Below, piece after piece: positions 31,590 through 40,154 of a stretch of DNA of 64,000 nt. Made by a program: the position numbers and the translations under genes. Origin of the DNA: an uncultured Rivibacter sp. (GTDB taxonomy: Bacteria; Pseudomonadota; Gammaproteobacteria; Burkholderiales; Burkholderiaceae); assembly GCA_946480925.1 (NCBI GenBank), contig CAMLLU010000001.1:154108-218107 (forward strand), written 5' to 3'. The first letter of the stretch is position 1. Each line of letters begins with the position of its first letter. The notes under the pieces are model-generated. The model was not told the DNA's origin. It ran no database searches and was given only the letters and a program-made list of their open reading frames with translations.

Positions 31590-33002
31590 TCAGCGCCCGC
31601 CGGCTGCTTCGATGGCCTGAGCAATGGCGGCGTAGCCGCGCTGCCTCGCGTGCTGCAGCGGCGTCACGCCTGCACGGTCGGCGATGTTCGGGTCGGCGCC
31701 GTGGGCCAGCAGCAGCTTCACGATTTCGGTGTGGCGGGGGCCGCCGTCGCCCAGCAATACCGCTTCGAGCAGTGCCGTCCAGCCGAGGCTGTTGACGTGG
31801 TTGCGGTCGACGCGGGTGTGCAGCAGCAGCTCGCGCACGATGGCCACGTGGCCATAGTGGCTGGCCGGTATGAGCGCGGTGCCGCCGTAGCGGTTGAGGC
31901 TGGTCACGTCGGCGCCGGCCGCCAGCACGGTGCGCAGCACTTCGAGGTGGCCGCGTTCGGCGGCGGTGTGCAGGGCGGCATTGAGGGCCTGCCGGTCGGC
32001 TCCGGCAGCAATGGCCTGCTTCGCGGTGCCAGCATCGCCGGCTTCGGCGGCTTGCAATAGCGCGGCGTTGGCCGCGGCGGCACCGGCTCGTTGTGCGGGG
32101 GCTTGCTGGGCCTTGAGTGCCGGCGCGGCGGCGCCGGCGAAGGCGGGGCTGCTTTGCCGCAGTTGCCGTGTGTCGTTGTCGCCGGCCGCATCACGCGGGT
32201 TCGGGGTTGCGGCTGCCTGCGCCGTGGGTGTGGCAGGAGCGGCGGGCTCGGTGGCCGCCTCGCGTCGGGCCGGCGGTACCGGTGCTGCCGGGGCAGGGGC
32301 GGTGGGTTCCGCCAGGCGCGAGAGGTCGCGCTGTTTGGCGGGCACTGCGTCGGCTGGCGCAGCGAGGCTGCGCTGCGGGGCCGGTGCGGCTTCCTGTATC
32401 GCGGCTGCCGGGGCGGGGGGCGAACCGCGAGTCTCCTTCTCCTGGGCAGCCGCGGCTTCACGTTCGCGCGCCGGTTGGGCTTGCGCCTTGCGTTCCCGGT
32501 CTGCCTCGGCCGCTGCCTTGCGCGCGCGCATCTCGGCCTTGCCGGCGGCAGCCGGCGGCGTGTGCGGGGCGGTAGCCGTGTCGGCAGCGGCGGCCTCGGC
32601 CGGTGCTGTGCCGGGGGCCGGGGCTGGTGCCACTTCGGCGGGCGAGGTTTGCTGGGCCGGTGCAGGCAGGGTGGCTGCTACCGGCGCTTCGCGTGCAAAT
32701 TCCTCCGGCGGGCTTTCCATCTGCACGCGCAGGGCCACCAGCGTGGCCAGCGACACGGTGCACACCGAGGCGGCCACGGCTGCCCAGCGCCAGCGCGGCG
32801 TATTGGCGGCGCTGCCGGCGCGCTGGGGCACCGGCGCCACTGCAGGCGCCTCGGTGCGGCCCGCTGCCAGTGCGGCCGCCAGCACGCGGTCGCGCACGGC
32901 CTCGGCGGGCTGCGGAGCGCCCGAGCCCAGCAAGCCATCAGCCTGCGCATAGGCTTCCAGCAGCGGGTCTCGGGGCGGTGCGGCGGGTGGGCGAGGGGTC
33001 AT
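31590..33002 (-). CDS. Membrane-anchored ankyrin-repeat protein, possible anti-sigma factor
   Basis: A 470-residue protein. The N-terminal 75 residues are cytoplasmic (DPLLEAYAQADGLLGSG; AEAVRDRVLAAAL), followed by one transmembrane helix (WAAVAASVCTVSLATLVAL, about 80-98), a long Ala/Pro/Glu-rich linker (about 105-310) and five or so ankyrin repeats (about 312-470; ALHTAAERGHLEVLRTVLA; LLLAHGADPNIADRAGVTPL) that would face the periplasm. It directly follows an ECF sigma gene, the place of anti-sigma factors, and the N-terminus could bind sigma; no zinc-finger (ZAS) motif is seen. Its start ATG sits on the end of a family B repeat. The linker is low-complexity. Confidence 0.7.
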   Translation of the reverse strand: MTPRPPAAPPRDPLLEAYAQADGLLGSGAPQPAEAVRDRVLAAALAAGRTEAPAVAPVPQRAGSAANTPRWRWAAVAASVCTVSLATLVALRVQMESPPEEFAREAPVAATLPAPAQQTSPAEVAPAPAPGTAPAEAAAADTATAPHTPPAAAGKAEMRARKAAAEADRERKAQAQPAREREAAAAQEKETRGSPPAPAAAIQEAAPAPQRSLAAPADAVPAKQRDLSRLAEPTAPAPAAPVPPARREAATEPAAPATPTAQAAATPNPRDAAGDNDTRQLRQSSPAFAGAAAPALKAQQAPAQRAGAAAANAALLQAAEAGDAGTAKQAIAAGADRQALNAALHTAAERGHLEVLRTVLAAGADVTSLNRYGGTALIPASHYGHVAIVRELLLHTRVDRNHVNSLGWTALLEAVLLGDGGPRHTEIVKLLLAHGADPNIADRAGVTPLQHARQRGYAAIAQAIEAAGGR

Positions 33003-33283
33003 GACGACACCCCGCTCGCTGAGCATAGCGATCGACCCTCCGAGAGGGGGGGACCTTGCGCGGGAGTGAGTACCGCGGCTCCAAGCCGGCCTGCGCCGGC
33101 TTGGACGGCACGAACGCCGGCAAGCTCTGCGGCCGGCAGGCCCGGCGCGGCGGCCAGGGGGGATGACGACACCCCATCCGCTGAATACAGCGGACGCCCC
33201 TCCGCGAGGGGGGCGGGTCTTGCTTGGGAGCGGCCCGGCGCGGCGGCCCGGAAAGTACAGGTTGACATTGGACGTCTCATGTC
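33000..33283. repeat. Family B intergenic repeat, tandem copies 1 and 2
   Basis: Two copies in the same orientation, 33000-33060 (partial) and 33163-33283 (full). Each begins ATGACGACACCCC, has a CCCTCC...AGGGGGG hairpin, and the block GGCCCGGCGCGGCGGCC; the full copy ends TTGACATTGGACGTCTCATG. They fill the space between the ECF sigma gene and the ankyrin gene. Read on the minus strand, the ankyrin start codon is the last triplet of the element (GGTGTCGTCATG). Other copies: 39320-39419 and 60547-60665. Confidence 0.8.
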
Positions 33284-33294
33284 AAAGGGCCTGG

Positions 33295-33924
33295 TCAGTT
33301 CCATGCCGCCAGGGCTTCGCGCAGTTTCGCGCGGGCATAGCGCAACCGGCTCTTGGCGGTTTCGGCGCCCACGCCGGTGGCTGCGGCGATCTCTTCGACG
33401 CTGAGGCCGGCTTCGGCCTGCAGCAGGAAGGCTTCGCGCTGCACCAGCGGCAGCGCTTCGAGCGCAGTGAAGAAGGCCAGGGCCTGTTCGCGGTGTTCGA
33501 GGCGCCGCAGCGGTTCATGGCGTTCATCGGCCGCGATGCAATCGGCCAGCGAGTGATCCGTCTCGCCATCGGCATCCGTGGCCTGCGCGTCGATCGACAG
33601 CTCATGGCCGCGTCCCTGGCGGCGCAGGTGGTCGATGACCCGGCTGCGCGCCAGCGTGAACAGCCAGGTCGAGAAGCGTGCCGTCGGCACATAGCGCGGC
33701 GCCTGCCTTGCCACGGTGATCCACGTTTCCTGCAGCACGTCGTCGGCCGCACTGGCATGGTGGGCGCCCAGGCTGCGCAAGATGAAGCGATGCACCCGCT
33801 TCGCGTGCCGGTCGTACAGGCGCGTGAAGGCCGCCGCGTCGCCGGCGGCAAAGGCCAGCATCAGCGACTCGTCTGCATCGGCCTCCGTGTCGTCGGGCGC
33901 GGCCAGTGTGGCGGTCTCCTCCAT
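33295..33924 (-). CDS. ECF-family RNA polymerase sigma factor
   Basis: A 209-residue sigma-70 family protein. Region 2 (about 20-95) includes FTRLYDRHAKRVHRFILR and DDVLQETWITVARQ; region 4 (about 145-205) includes ALPLVQREAFLLQAEAGLSVEEIAAATGV with the helix-turn-helix. The two are joined by an acidic linker. There is no autoregulatory promoter that I can name. The downstream ankyrin membrane protein may be its regulator and the upstream secreted protein a target or partner (inference). Confidence 0.92.
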   Translation of the reverse strand: MEETATLAAPDDTEADADESLMLAFAAGDAAAFTRLYDRHAKRVHRFILRSLGAHHASAADDVLQETWITVARQAPRYVPTARFSTWLFTLARSRVIDHLRRQGRGHELSIDAQATDADGETDHSLADCIAADERHEPLRRLEHREQALAFFTALEALPLVQREAFLLQAEAGLSVEEIAAATGVGAETAKSRLRYARAKLREALAAWN

Positions 33925-33971
33925 CGGCAGCGATGCTACGCGCCGCTGCACCGCGCCGGCGAGCGGTGCAT

Positions 33972-34859
33972 TCACCAGCCGTTGTGTTCGGGCCAGCGCC
34001 GCGGCGGGTCGGGTACATAGCCGGCCAGCGGCGCCTCGGGGAAGGGCCGCGGGTTGCCGTGCGGCGCAGGGTAGCGCCGTGGTATGACGCCGGCCGCCAC
34101 GAGGTTCTCGAAGCTGTCGTAGCGCAGCGCCACCACTTCGTCGGGCGTGCTGCCGGCGCGTTCGAACCGGGTGTTGCGCACCCACGAGGTTTCGCGTTCG
34201 CCGTGGCCGGTGCCCAGGCGCTCGGCCGGCGCCGGTGCGGTGGCCGCCGCGGCGGAGTCGCGCGAGCGGTCGGCAGCGCCTGCGCTCTTTTCGGCGCGCT
34301 GCTCGGCCAGCGGGCCGGGCGCCGACTGCGACACCTCCGGCTCGTGGAGCCATGGCGGGCGCCTTTCGCGGAAGGCCGCCACGCCGACCACGCCCACGTC
34401 GAAGGGCCGGCCGGTGCGCGCCGCGTACGAGTCGCGCAGCTCGGTGAATTCAAAGGCGGCGACCTCGCTCTGGCTTTTGCGCCAGCCCGTGATCTCGTAG
34501 CTTTGATAGGGGTCGAGCACGTAGCCGCTCTGGTGCCAGTGCGCCGTCTGGCCGGTGATCGCGTTGACGCCATCGACCGACAGCACCACCAGCAGCCGCT
34601 CGCCGGTGAGGTTGCGCAAGGCGACCGCATAGCGCGTGCCGGGGCGGCCGGGCGTGTAGCCGTGGCCACGGTGCCGGTACACGGGCAAGGCCTGGCCGTT
34701 GTCGCGGTCGATCAGGCGCACGTCAACCGTGCGGCCGGTGGCTTGCGCGGTGCCGGGCAGGCCGGTGAACGCGGCGAGGGCGGCACAGCCCAGTGCCAAC
34801 GCAACGGTGAAGCAGCGCCGCTGCAGCGGCGACGCGCAGGGGCTTTGGAAGTGGCGCAT
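33972..34859 (-). CDS. Secreted hypothetical protein
   Basis: A 295-residue protein with a signal peptide (positively charged start, hydrophobic core FTVALALGCAALAAFTGL, likely cut near TAQA). The mature part has VDVRLIDRDNGQALPVYRH and a beta-rich segment RYAVALRNLTGERLLVVLSVDGVNAITG, then a disordered Ala/Glu-rich region and an aromatic/proline C-terminus. I do not recognise a named family. GGAG precedes the ATG. It lies upstream of the ECF sigma gene on the same strand with a 47-base gap. Confidence 0.75.
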   Translation of the reverse strand: MRHFQSPCASPLQRRCFTVALALGCAALAAFTGLPGTAQATGRTVDVRLIDRDNGQALPVYRHRGHGYTPGRPGTRYAVALRNLTGERLLVVLSVDGVNAITGQTAHWHQSGYVLDPYQSYEITGWRKSQSEVAAFEFTELRDSYAARTGRPFDVGVVGVAAFRERRPPWLHEPEVSQSAPGPLAEQRAEKSAGAADRSRDSAAAATAPAPAERLGTGHGERETSWVRNTRFERAGSTPDEVVALRYDSFENLVAAGVIPRRYPAPHGNPRPFPEAPLAGYVPDPPRRWPEHNGW

Positions 34860-34887
34860 GGAACGGCTCCGTGAAGGACATGAGCCT

Positions 34888-35981
34888 TCAACGCAGCCGT
34901 TGCGCTTTCGGGGTTAAGGGCGCCGGCCGCCGGGGGGATCGGCGTGCCGGCCCCCGCGGGGCGTCCGTTCCCGGCTTGACGAGGCCGGCGCGCAGCGTGG
35001 CCGCGGTGGTCAGCACGGTCGAGTCGCTGGTGAAGCCCTGCGCAGGGGTGACCGTGTTGATGGCGCAGGCACGCCCGATGGCTGCCGTGCACAGGCTGAT
35101 CGATGCCTGCGTCTGCTCCCGCAGCGCGAACACGTTGCCCGGGGTGGAGTCGGGCAGGACGGGCACCTGCACGTGGTCGAAGGTATTGCCCTCAGCGAGC
35201 ACGCGAACCGACGTCTCTCCGGTGTTCAGCGCATGCCAGGCGCCGTTTTCGAAGACGTTGTCGACCAGATGCATTAACTGTTCGCCGTAGGCAGCCCGCG
35301 GGGCACGGCCGGTGAAGTCATGCATCCAGTTGTTGGCGAACGTCACGTTGCCGTTGCCGTAGAACAGTAGGTTCCAGTAGTGCTTGCCGTTGCACATGGC
35401 CGTGCCTTCGGTGCCGGTGAAATCGATCACCGAAGCGATTTCGATCACGCGGGGTGTCGTGTCGCTGCAGTTGCCGGCGGACATGGTGCGGCACAAGGCC
35501 CTCTGCAGCTCGTCAGTCAGGTGTCGTCACGCGCACGACTTCGCCGCCTGCGCCGCCGGTCACCGAGGCGGCAAAGCCGAAGGGGCCGGTGGTCGTGGCC
35601 GTGGGGGTCGGAGCAGGTGCGGGCGTGAGCTTCGGGGTCGTGGGGATAGGTGTGGGTTTCGGGGCCGGAGTCGGCGCCGGAGTGGCCGCGGGAGTGGGCG
35701 TTGGAGTCGCAGACGGCGCCCCCGTCTTGCCCACCGCGCATTTCTTCACCTTGCCGGGGTACGGGTCTGCACCGAAGGTCTTGACCGTGCAAGCGACGTC
35801 ACCGCTGAAGGTTTTCAACACCCACTTGTCTTTGATACCGAACGACACAGAACGGGTGCTCGGGCCAGGTTTCGCCTTCGTCGACGCATTTCGAATGGCC
35901 GCTCGGCCAGTCAGCGGCGTAAACACCGCCGGTTGCCAGCACGACCATCGCGGTACAGATCGATTTCAGTGGGTACTTCAA
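34888..35981 (-). pseudogene. Decayed secreted pectate/pectin lyase (PL1) gene
   Basis: Fragments in three frames make one gene. A TTG start (35979-35981, AAGGA upstream) gives a signal peptide (YPLKSICTAMVVLATGGVYA) and DWPSGHSKCVDEGE. A frameshift near 35870 leads into GIKDKWVLKTFSGDVACTV, DPYPGKVKKCAVG, a Pro/Thr linker and GFAASVTGGAGGEVVRVTTPD, the start of a PL1 lyase. A 4-base duplication (TGAC twice, 35512-35519) then breaks the frame; the next frame continues DELQRALCRTMSAG and VIEIASVIDFTGTEGT. Near 35398 it jumps to a late part of the fold (FANNWMHDFTGRAPRAAYG; ALNTGETSVRVLAEGNTF), so the catalytic middle is missing. The C-terminus is also truncated. Not functional. Confidence 0.8.
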
Positions 35982-36378
35982 GACAACGTCCTTCTTGCCT
36001 GGGTCACGCTTTGCCATCTCGATGCGGTAGCAGGAGGCATCGAGTACATCGAGCAAAGCTCCCGGCATGCTGTCACTCACGATAGATCAAGGCTTGACCA
36101 TTTCGTGACGCTGCGGGCGTTCATCTTTCGGCGGTGTCTTGGTGGCATCTCCGTCATCGAAATTTCCGGGGTGGACGGGACGGGGATGCGCGGGGCAGAG
36201 CCGGGGTGCGTGTTCCCAGCGCCCTCCGGGCCCACGGAGGCGTGAGGTGTGTACCCAGGGTGGTACCGCCGCGGGCGCAGGCGGCAAAGGCAAGCAGGCC
36301 GATCGCTCAGGGCGCCTGCGCGCCCCGGCGGGCGTTGCCCAGTGCAAAGTGGTCGGGCCAGCCGGCCCGGTCACCGGT
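35982..36378. other. Intergenic stretch without recognisable gene
   Basis: About 400 bases lie between the lyase pseudogene and the next hypothetical gene. I see no frame with codon use or similarity like that of the neighbours, no tRNA and no clear terminator. It may be upstream debris of the decayed lyase gene. Confidence 0.5.
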
Positions 36379-36885
36379 TCAGGCCCGGGCGGCCGGGTGG
36401 CTGCCGCGCTCCCGTGAAGGCCAGCTCGAAGCGCCGAACGGGCGCTCGTTTTCGATGCGCTGCCAGCGGCGCTGGTCCCAGGTCTGCGGGCCGTCGAGGT
36501 GCCATTGCTCGATCAGCGGTGCCAGCTCCGCGTGGGGCAGCCGCACGAACTGCGGTGCGCGGCTCAGGAACCACGGGCCGCGCCGGCAGCTGGCCGGCAG
36601 GTGTGCGTGGCGCTGCTCGGCCCAGTAGATGCAGTCCTTGGCGGCCCAGAAGGCCTGCCGCTCGAAGTTCACGAGCCCGGCGAAACCCGTTTCGGCGGGC
36701 AGCACCACGTGCTCGTTGTCGAACTCGACCACGGCGAACGCCAGGTCGCCGGCCGAGAAGCCCGGGCCGTCCTGCACGAAGATGACCCGTCGGATCTCGC
36801 TGGCGCGCAGCCGATCGACTTCGGTTTCGTCGCGGTAGACGACGATGTCCTGGCCGTGCCAGGCGGTGTGCCAATGGTGTTTCAT
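36379..36885 (-). CDS. Hypothetical protein
   Basis: A 168-residue soluble protein beginning MKHHWHTAWHGQDIVVYRDE. It has alternating hydrophobic and charged residues (VIFVQDGPGFSAGDLAFAVV; FDNEHVVLPAETGFAGLVNFE) that suggest a beta-rich fold, then a helical part. No signal peptide or membrane helix. I do not recognise the family. GAGAGGGC lies 7 bases before the ATG. The last 20 residues are Ser/Arg-rich and may be poorly conserved. Confidence 0.7.
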   Translation of the reverse strand: MKHHWHTAWHGQDIVVYRDETEVDRLRASEIRRVIFVQDGPGFSAGDLAFAVVEFDNEHVVLPAETGFAGLVNFERQAFWAAKDCIYWAEQRHAHLPASCRRGPWFLSRAPQFVRLPHAELAPLIEQWHLDGPQTWDQRRWQRIENERPFGASSWPSRERGSHPAARA

Positions 36886-37009
36886 GGTGACTGCCCTCTC
36901 AACGGTCGCCCCGGGGCTCCGCGCGGCCGCACAAGCCGCCCTCGGTGGATTTCAAAACATTGGAGCCTAGGGGGCCCCGGCTTGTTTCACTGTTGCCGTA
37001 CGCGACCAA

Positions 37010-39127
37010 ATGCAAACCGTGGCTCCCTATGTTTCGGCATTGGCAATCTCCATGCCGGAAGCTACAACCCAAGCCACGCCAAAACCTCCTGAAGGGAGCC
37101 ACGTCTTGCCGTCGCAGCCGCCTGGAGTCCCGCCTGCAGATCGCGCGCACCGCCTGCCGCTGGTGGGCGAGGCCACGCATGCGAGCGAAGGGCGCGTCAC
37201 CGCTCCCGGCGGGCTCGATGCCGCCACCGAGCCGCGGCGGCGTGCGCCCATCGTGGTGATGCACGGCGTGGGTGACTTCGCTCCGGGTGACGTGATCGGC
37301 TCGGTGGCCAGCCAGTCGGCGTTTTCGCGGCGTGAAGACCTGCAGCGCGACACCGTGTTCGCGCAAGGCTGGCGCTACACGCTGTTGCGCGCCGGCCGCA
37401 ATGGCGAGGGCGGTGTTGGTGCGCCGGTGCGGCTGGTGGAGGTGAACTGGTCCGAAGTGCGCCGTGCCATGCCCAACGCGCTGGGGCTGGCGCGCAATTT
37501 CGTGACCGTGCTGCTGGCGCTCGCGCGCATCGGCGTGTACGGCGCGTGGCGTTCGCGCACGCTGACGAACCGGCTGTGGAGCGGCACGCCGACGCTGTTC
37601 TTCATCGAGGCCGTGTTGGTGTGGGCGTCGCTGGCGCCGGTGCTGTCGGCGCTGTTGTGGCAGCTCGAGCCTGGTGAGCGCATGGCCAGCGGCGCGATGG
37701 TGGCGGTGTTGTCGCTGTACGTGGCCGCGCTGGTGAAGCCGCTCACGTGGACGCTGGCCGCCGGCGGTGTGTGGTTCGCCGCCTACGCCGCCTGGGCCGG
37801 CTGGTGGACCTGCTTCGGCGCCGACGGCCACCGCGGCTTCGCGCAGGTATCGGGCGCGGTGCACAGCTGGGCCACGCTGGCGGCGGCCGGTGCGGTGGTC
37901 TTCACGTCGATGGAGATCGCGCTGCGCGACCCCGGGCGGGGCCTGCACCGGCTGTCGCGCATCGGCTGCCTGTGGCTGCCCGTGGTGCTGATGGTGGTGG
38001 TGCAGCCGCTCACCGTGTCGGTGATGCTGCTGCCCATGGAACAGGCGGTTCGCAGCAACTGGGGCCGGGCCTTTGCGTCGGCCATGCCGTTTTCACCGGT
38101 CGATGGCCAGCAGGCCGCCAGCCTGATGGCGCTGGCCCTGGCGGGGGCGCTGCTGCTGGGGGCCTGGCAGTTCAAGGCGGTGCAGCGTTTTGGCCGCAAC
38201 GTCGCGGTGGTGGTGGGCTGGGGCGCAGGGCTGGGCCTGTTGTTGCTGGCCCGCGTGATGGAGCGCGGCCTGTTCGAAGACTGCCGGCTGTGCCAGCAAT
38301 GCCTGCGCACCGACTGGGTTGCGATGGTGGGGCTGCTGCTCGTCGTGAGTGCCAGCGTCACCTGGGTGCTGTTCGCGCGCACCGAGGTGTCGCAAGACCG
38401 GCGCGGCCAGCCGTGGTACCCCGCCGGGGCCTTTGCGCGCTTCTGGGCCAGCGTGCTGCTGGCGTTGATGCCGGTGGTGCTGCTGGCCAGCCTGGGCTTC
38501 GTGCTGTGGCGCACGCAGGTCTACCACCCGCAGCGCCTGGGCCCGGCCGCCGCGCCCGACGCGGCCGCGGTGTTCCTCGAATCGACCAAGTACGTGCTGC
38601 TGCTGGTGCCGCTGGCCACGCGGCCGTTCGCGGCCTTCCTCGACGCCCTGGGCGACGTGTTCTTCTTCGTCGTGCGGCGTCGCGGCCTGCACACGCGCCG
38701 CGACACGCTCACGCGGTTCTGGCAGGCGCTGCGCCTGCTCGACGAGCCGTGCAACGGCCGCCACGTGATCGTGTTCGCGCACAGCCAGGGCACGGTGATC
38801 GCCGCGACCATGCTTTCGCGCATGGCCCGCGTACTGCTCGATTCGCCGGTGCGGCTCACGCTGGTGACGGTGGGTTCGCCGCTGTCCACGCTGTATCGCA
38901 ACTTCCTCGACGTGGTGCTGGGCCAGGGGTTCGCGCGGCTGTGCAAGCTGCAGCCCGAGCGCTTTCGCTGGATCAACCTGTGCCGGCCGGCCGACTACAT
39001 CGGCGGCGCCGTCGAGCTGGAGGGCGTGCACAACCGCGAGCTGCTCACGCCGGGCGACCACATCGGCTACTGGGCCGACGCGGACCTGCTGGCGTGGCTG
39101 AAGGCCTTGTCAGAGGGGCGGGTCTGA
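37010..39127 (+). CDS. Multi-spanning membrane protein with split alpha/beta-hydrolase domain
   Basis: A 705-residue protein. After a Pro-rich N-terminus comes a hydrolase-like first strand IVVMHGVGDF (about residues 81-90) and EVNWSEV. Residues about 155-560 hold about ten transmembrane helices. The lipase-like part then resumes with HVIVFAHSQGTVIAATML (about residues 586-603), where H-S-Q-G is the nucleophile elbow, LTLVTVGSPLSTLYRN, and a late histidine in TPGDHIGYW. So the catalytic fold appears interrupted by a membrane domain. The substrate is unknown. The start is uncertain: ATG 37010 or 37052; neither has a good ribosome-binding site. Confidence 0.72.
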   Translation: MQTVAPYVSALAISMPEATTQATPKPPEGSHVLPSQPPGVPPADRAHRLPLVGEATHASEGRVTAPGGLDAATEPRRRAPIVVMHGVGDFAPGDVIGSVASQSAFSRREDLQRDTVFAQGWRYTLLRAGRNGEGGVGAPVRLVEVNWSEVRRAMPNALGLARNFVTVLLALARIGVYGAWRSRTLTNRLWSGTPTLFFIEAVLVWASLAPVLSALLWQLEPGERMASGAMVAVLSLYVAALVKPLTWTLAAGGVWFAAYAAWAGWWTCFGADGHRGFAQVSGAVHSWATLAAAGAVVFTSMEIALRDPGRGLHRLSRIGCLWLPVVLMVVVQPLTVSVMLLPMEQAVRSNWGRAFASAMPFSPVDGQQAASLMALALAGALLLGAWQFKAVQRFGRNVAVVVGWGAGLGLLLLARVMERGLFEDCRLCQQCLRTDWVAMVGLLLVVSASVTWVLFARTEVSQDRRGQPWYPAGAFARFWASVLLALMPVVLLASLGFVLWRTQVYHPQRLGPAAAPDAAAVFLESTKYVLLLVPLATRPFAAFLDALGDVFFFVVRRRGLHTRRDTLTRFWQALRLLDEPCNGRHVIVFAHSQGTVIAATMLSRMARVLLDSPVRLTLVTVGSPLSTLYRNFLDVVLGQGFARLCKLQPERFRWINLCRPADYIGGAVELEGVHNRELLTPGDHIGYWADADLLAWLKALSEGRV

Positions 39128-39418
39128 CGAGGCGGCCTGCACGGCGCGCGACCAGCGCTGCGGGTAGAGCTTGAGCACGGCGCGCACGAAGCCGTGGTCT
39201 GAGCGGGTGCGGTCGCGGCCTTCGTGCAGGTGGTCGTTGAAGTGCTCCACGCGCAGCACCTCGCCCAGGCTGAAGCGGCTGGCCGCCAGCAGCTCTTCCG
39301 AAACCCAGATCTGGTCGAGGCCCGGCGCGGCGGCCCCGGGGGATGACGACACCCCGCTCGCCGAGTACGGCGATCGACCCTCCGAGAGGGTCGTACAGGT
39401 TGACGCTGGACGTCTCAT
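39110..39418 (-). pseudogene. 5'-truncated endonuclease/exonuclease/phosphatase-family gene
   Basis: The frame encodes a C-terminal piece: LDQIWVSEELLAASRFSLG, VLRVEHFNDHLHEG and TRSDHGFVRAVLKLYPQRW. The DQIxVS and SDHGxV motifs are the last two catalytic segments of the exonuclease/endonuclease/phosphatase fold. The first 33 codons in frame are translated repeat (family B), not nuclease. The bulk of the protein, with the metal-binding glutamate and central histidine, is missing. It directly follows the NAD(P)-binding gene on the same strand and overlaps the end of the convergent hydrolase gene by 18 bases. Probably inactive. Confidence 0.68.
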
Positions 39419-39419
39419 G
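39320..39419. repeat. Family B intergenic repeat, copy 3 (internally deleted)
   Basis: It carries GGCCCGGCGCGGCGGCC, then ATGACGACACCCC (39343), a CCCTCCGAGAGGG hairpin and the end TTGACGCTGGACGTCTCATG. The middle block of the full copy is missing. Its CATGAGAC end (minus strand) contains the stop codon of the NAD(P)-binding gene, and its other end abuts the truncated nuclease gene. Confidence 0.78.
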
Positions 39420-40110
39420 CAATCTCCTGCAGCAGCTGCCGTGATTCGATGATGCGCACGCCTGCGTGGGTCGCCTGCAGCCCGTGTCGCATGGCCTTCG
39501 CCACCGCAGCTGCCGGCACCGGGCGAATGGACGCCGGCAGCAGGTGCTGCACCGGCTTCAGCAGTCTCAGTGCCCAGCCTTCGCCGGGCCGGTCGGGCTG
39601 TTTCAGCGATGCACGATCACCCGTCAGCAGCGAGGGCCGCACGATCGTGAGGCTGGGGTAGCCGAGTGCGTGCAGGGCGTCTTCGGTTTCGCCTTTCACG
39701 CGGTTGTAGAAGACACGCGACTTGGCATCGGCGCCGAGCGCCGTGACGACCGCGAGCCGTTGTGCGCCAGCCTGCAGGGCCAGCCGCGCCAGGTGCAGCA
39801 CAAGATCGTGGTCGATGGCCCGGAACGCCTGCTGCGAGCCGGCCACCTTGATGGTGGTGCCCAGCGCGATGTAGACGTCGCTCACGCGCGGCACCAGCGG
39901 CACGTCGGCCAGCGGCCCCACCAGCACGTGCAGCTTGCCGTTGGCGACCGGCGCGCCTTCGAGCGGGCGGCGCGACAGCACGTGCACTTCGCTGTAGAGA
40001 TCGTCGTTCAGCAGCTGCTGCAGCAGCTCGCGGCCGACGAGGCCGGTGGCGCCGGCCAGCAAGGCGGTGCGGGGGGCGCGGTGATCTTCGGGCACGTGGG
40101 GATGTGGCAT
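39415..40110 (-). CDS. Atypical SDR / NAD(P)H-binding oxidoreductase (HTATIP2-like)
   Basis: A 231-residue cytoplasmic Rossmann protein. [19 protein letters not shown] (residues about 14-32) binds NAD(P); [40 protein letters not shown] and [13 protein letters not shown] match the HTATIP2/YbjT-like atypical SDR family. The conserved Y-N-x-V-K-G replaces the classical YxxxK. The substrate is unknown. The TGA overlaps the end of family B copy 3. The start at complement 40108-40110 was chosen because it begins shortly before the fold; no strong ribosome-binding site. Confidence 0.82.
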   Translation of the reverse strand: MPHPHVPEDHRAPRTALLAGATGLVGRELLQQLLNDDLYSEVHVLSRRPLEGAPVANGKLHVLVGPLADVPLVPRVSDVYIALGTTIKVAGSQQAFRAIDHDLVLHLARLALQAGAQRLAVVTALGADAKSRVFYNRVKGETEDALHALGYPSLTIVRPSLLTGDRASLKQPDRPGEGWALRLLKPVQHLLPASIRPVPAAAVAKAMRHGLQATHAGVRIIESRQLLQEIA

Positions 40111-40154
40111 GGGCTCGAAGCCTGCCACAACTGCGGCGCAGCACAATGCCCGGC

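Noticed and set aside
33163..33282. Small protein gene (MTTPHPLNTAD...) inside the family B repeat
   Set aside because: The frame is shared by copies only because the DNA is repeated; copy 3 breaks it and there is no ribosome-binding site.
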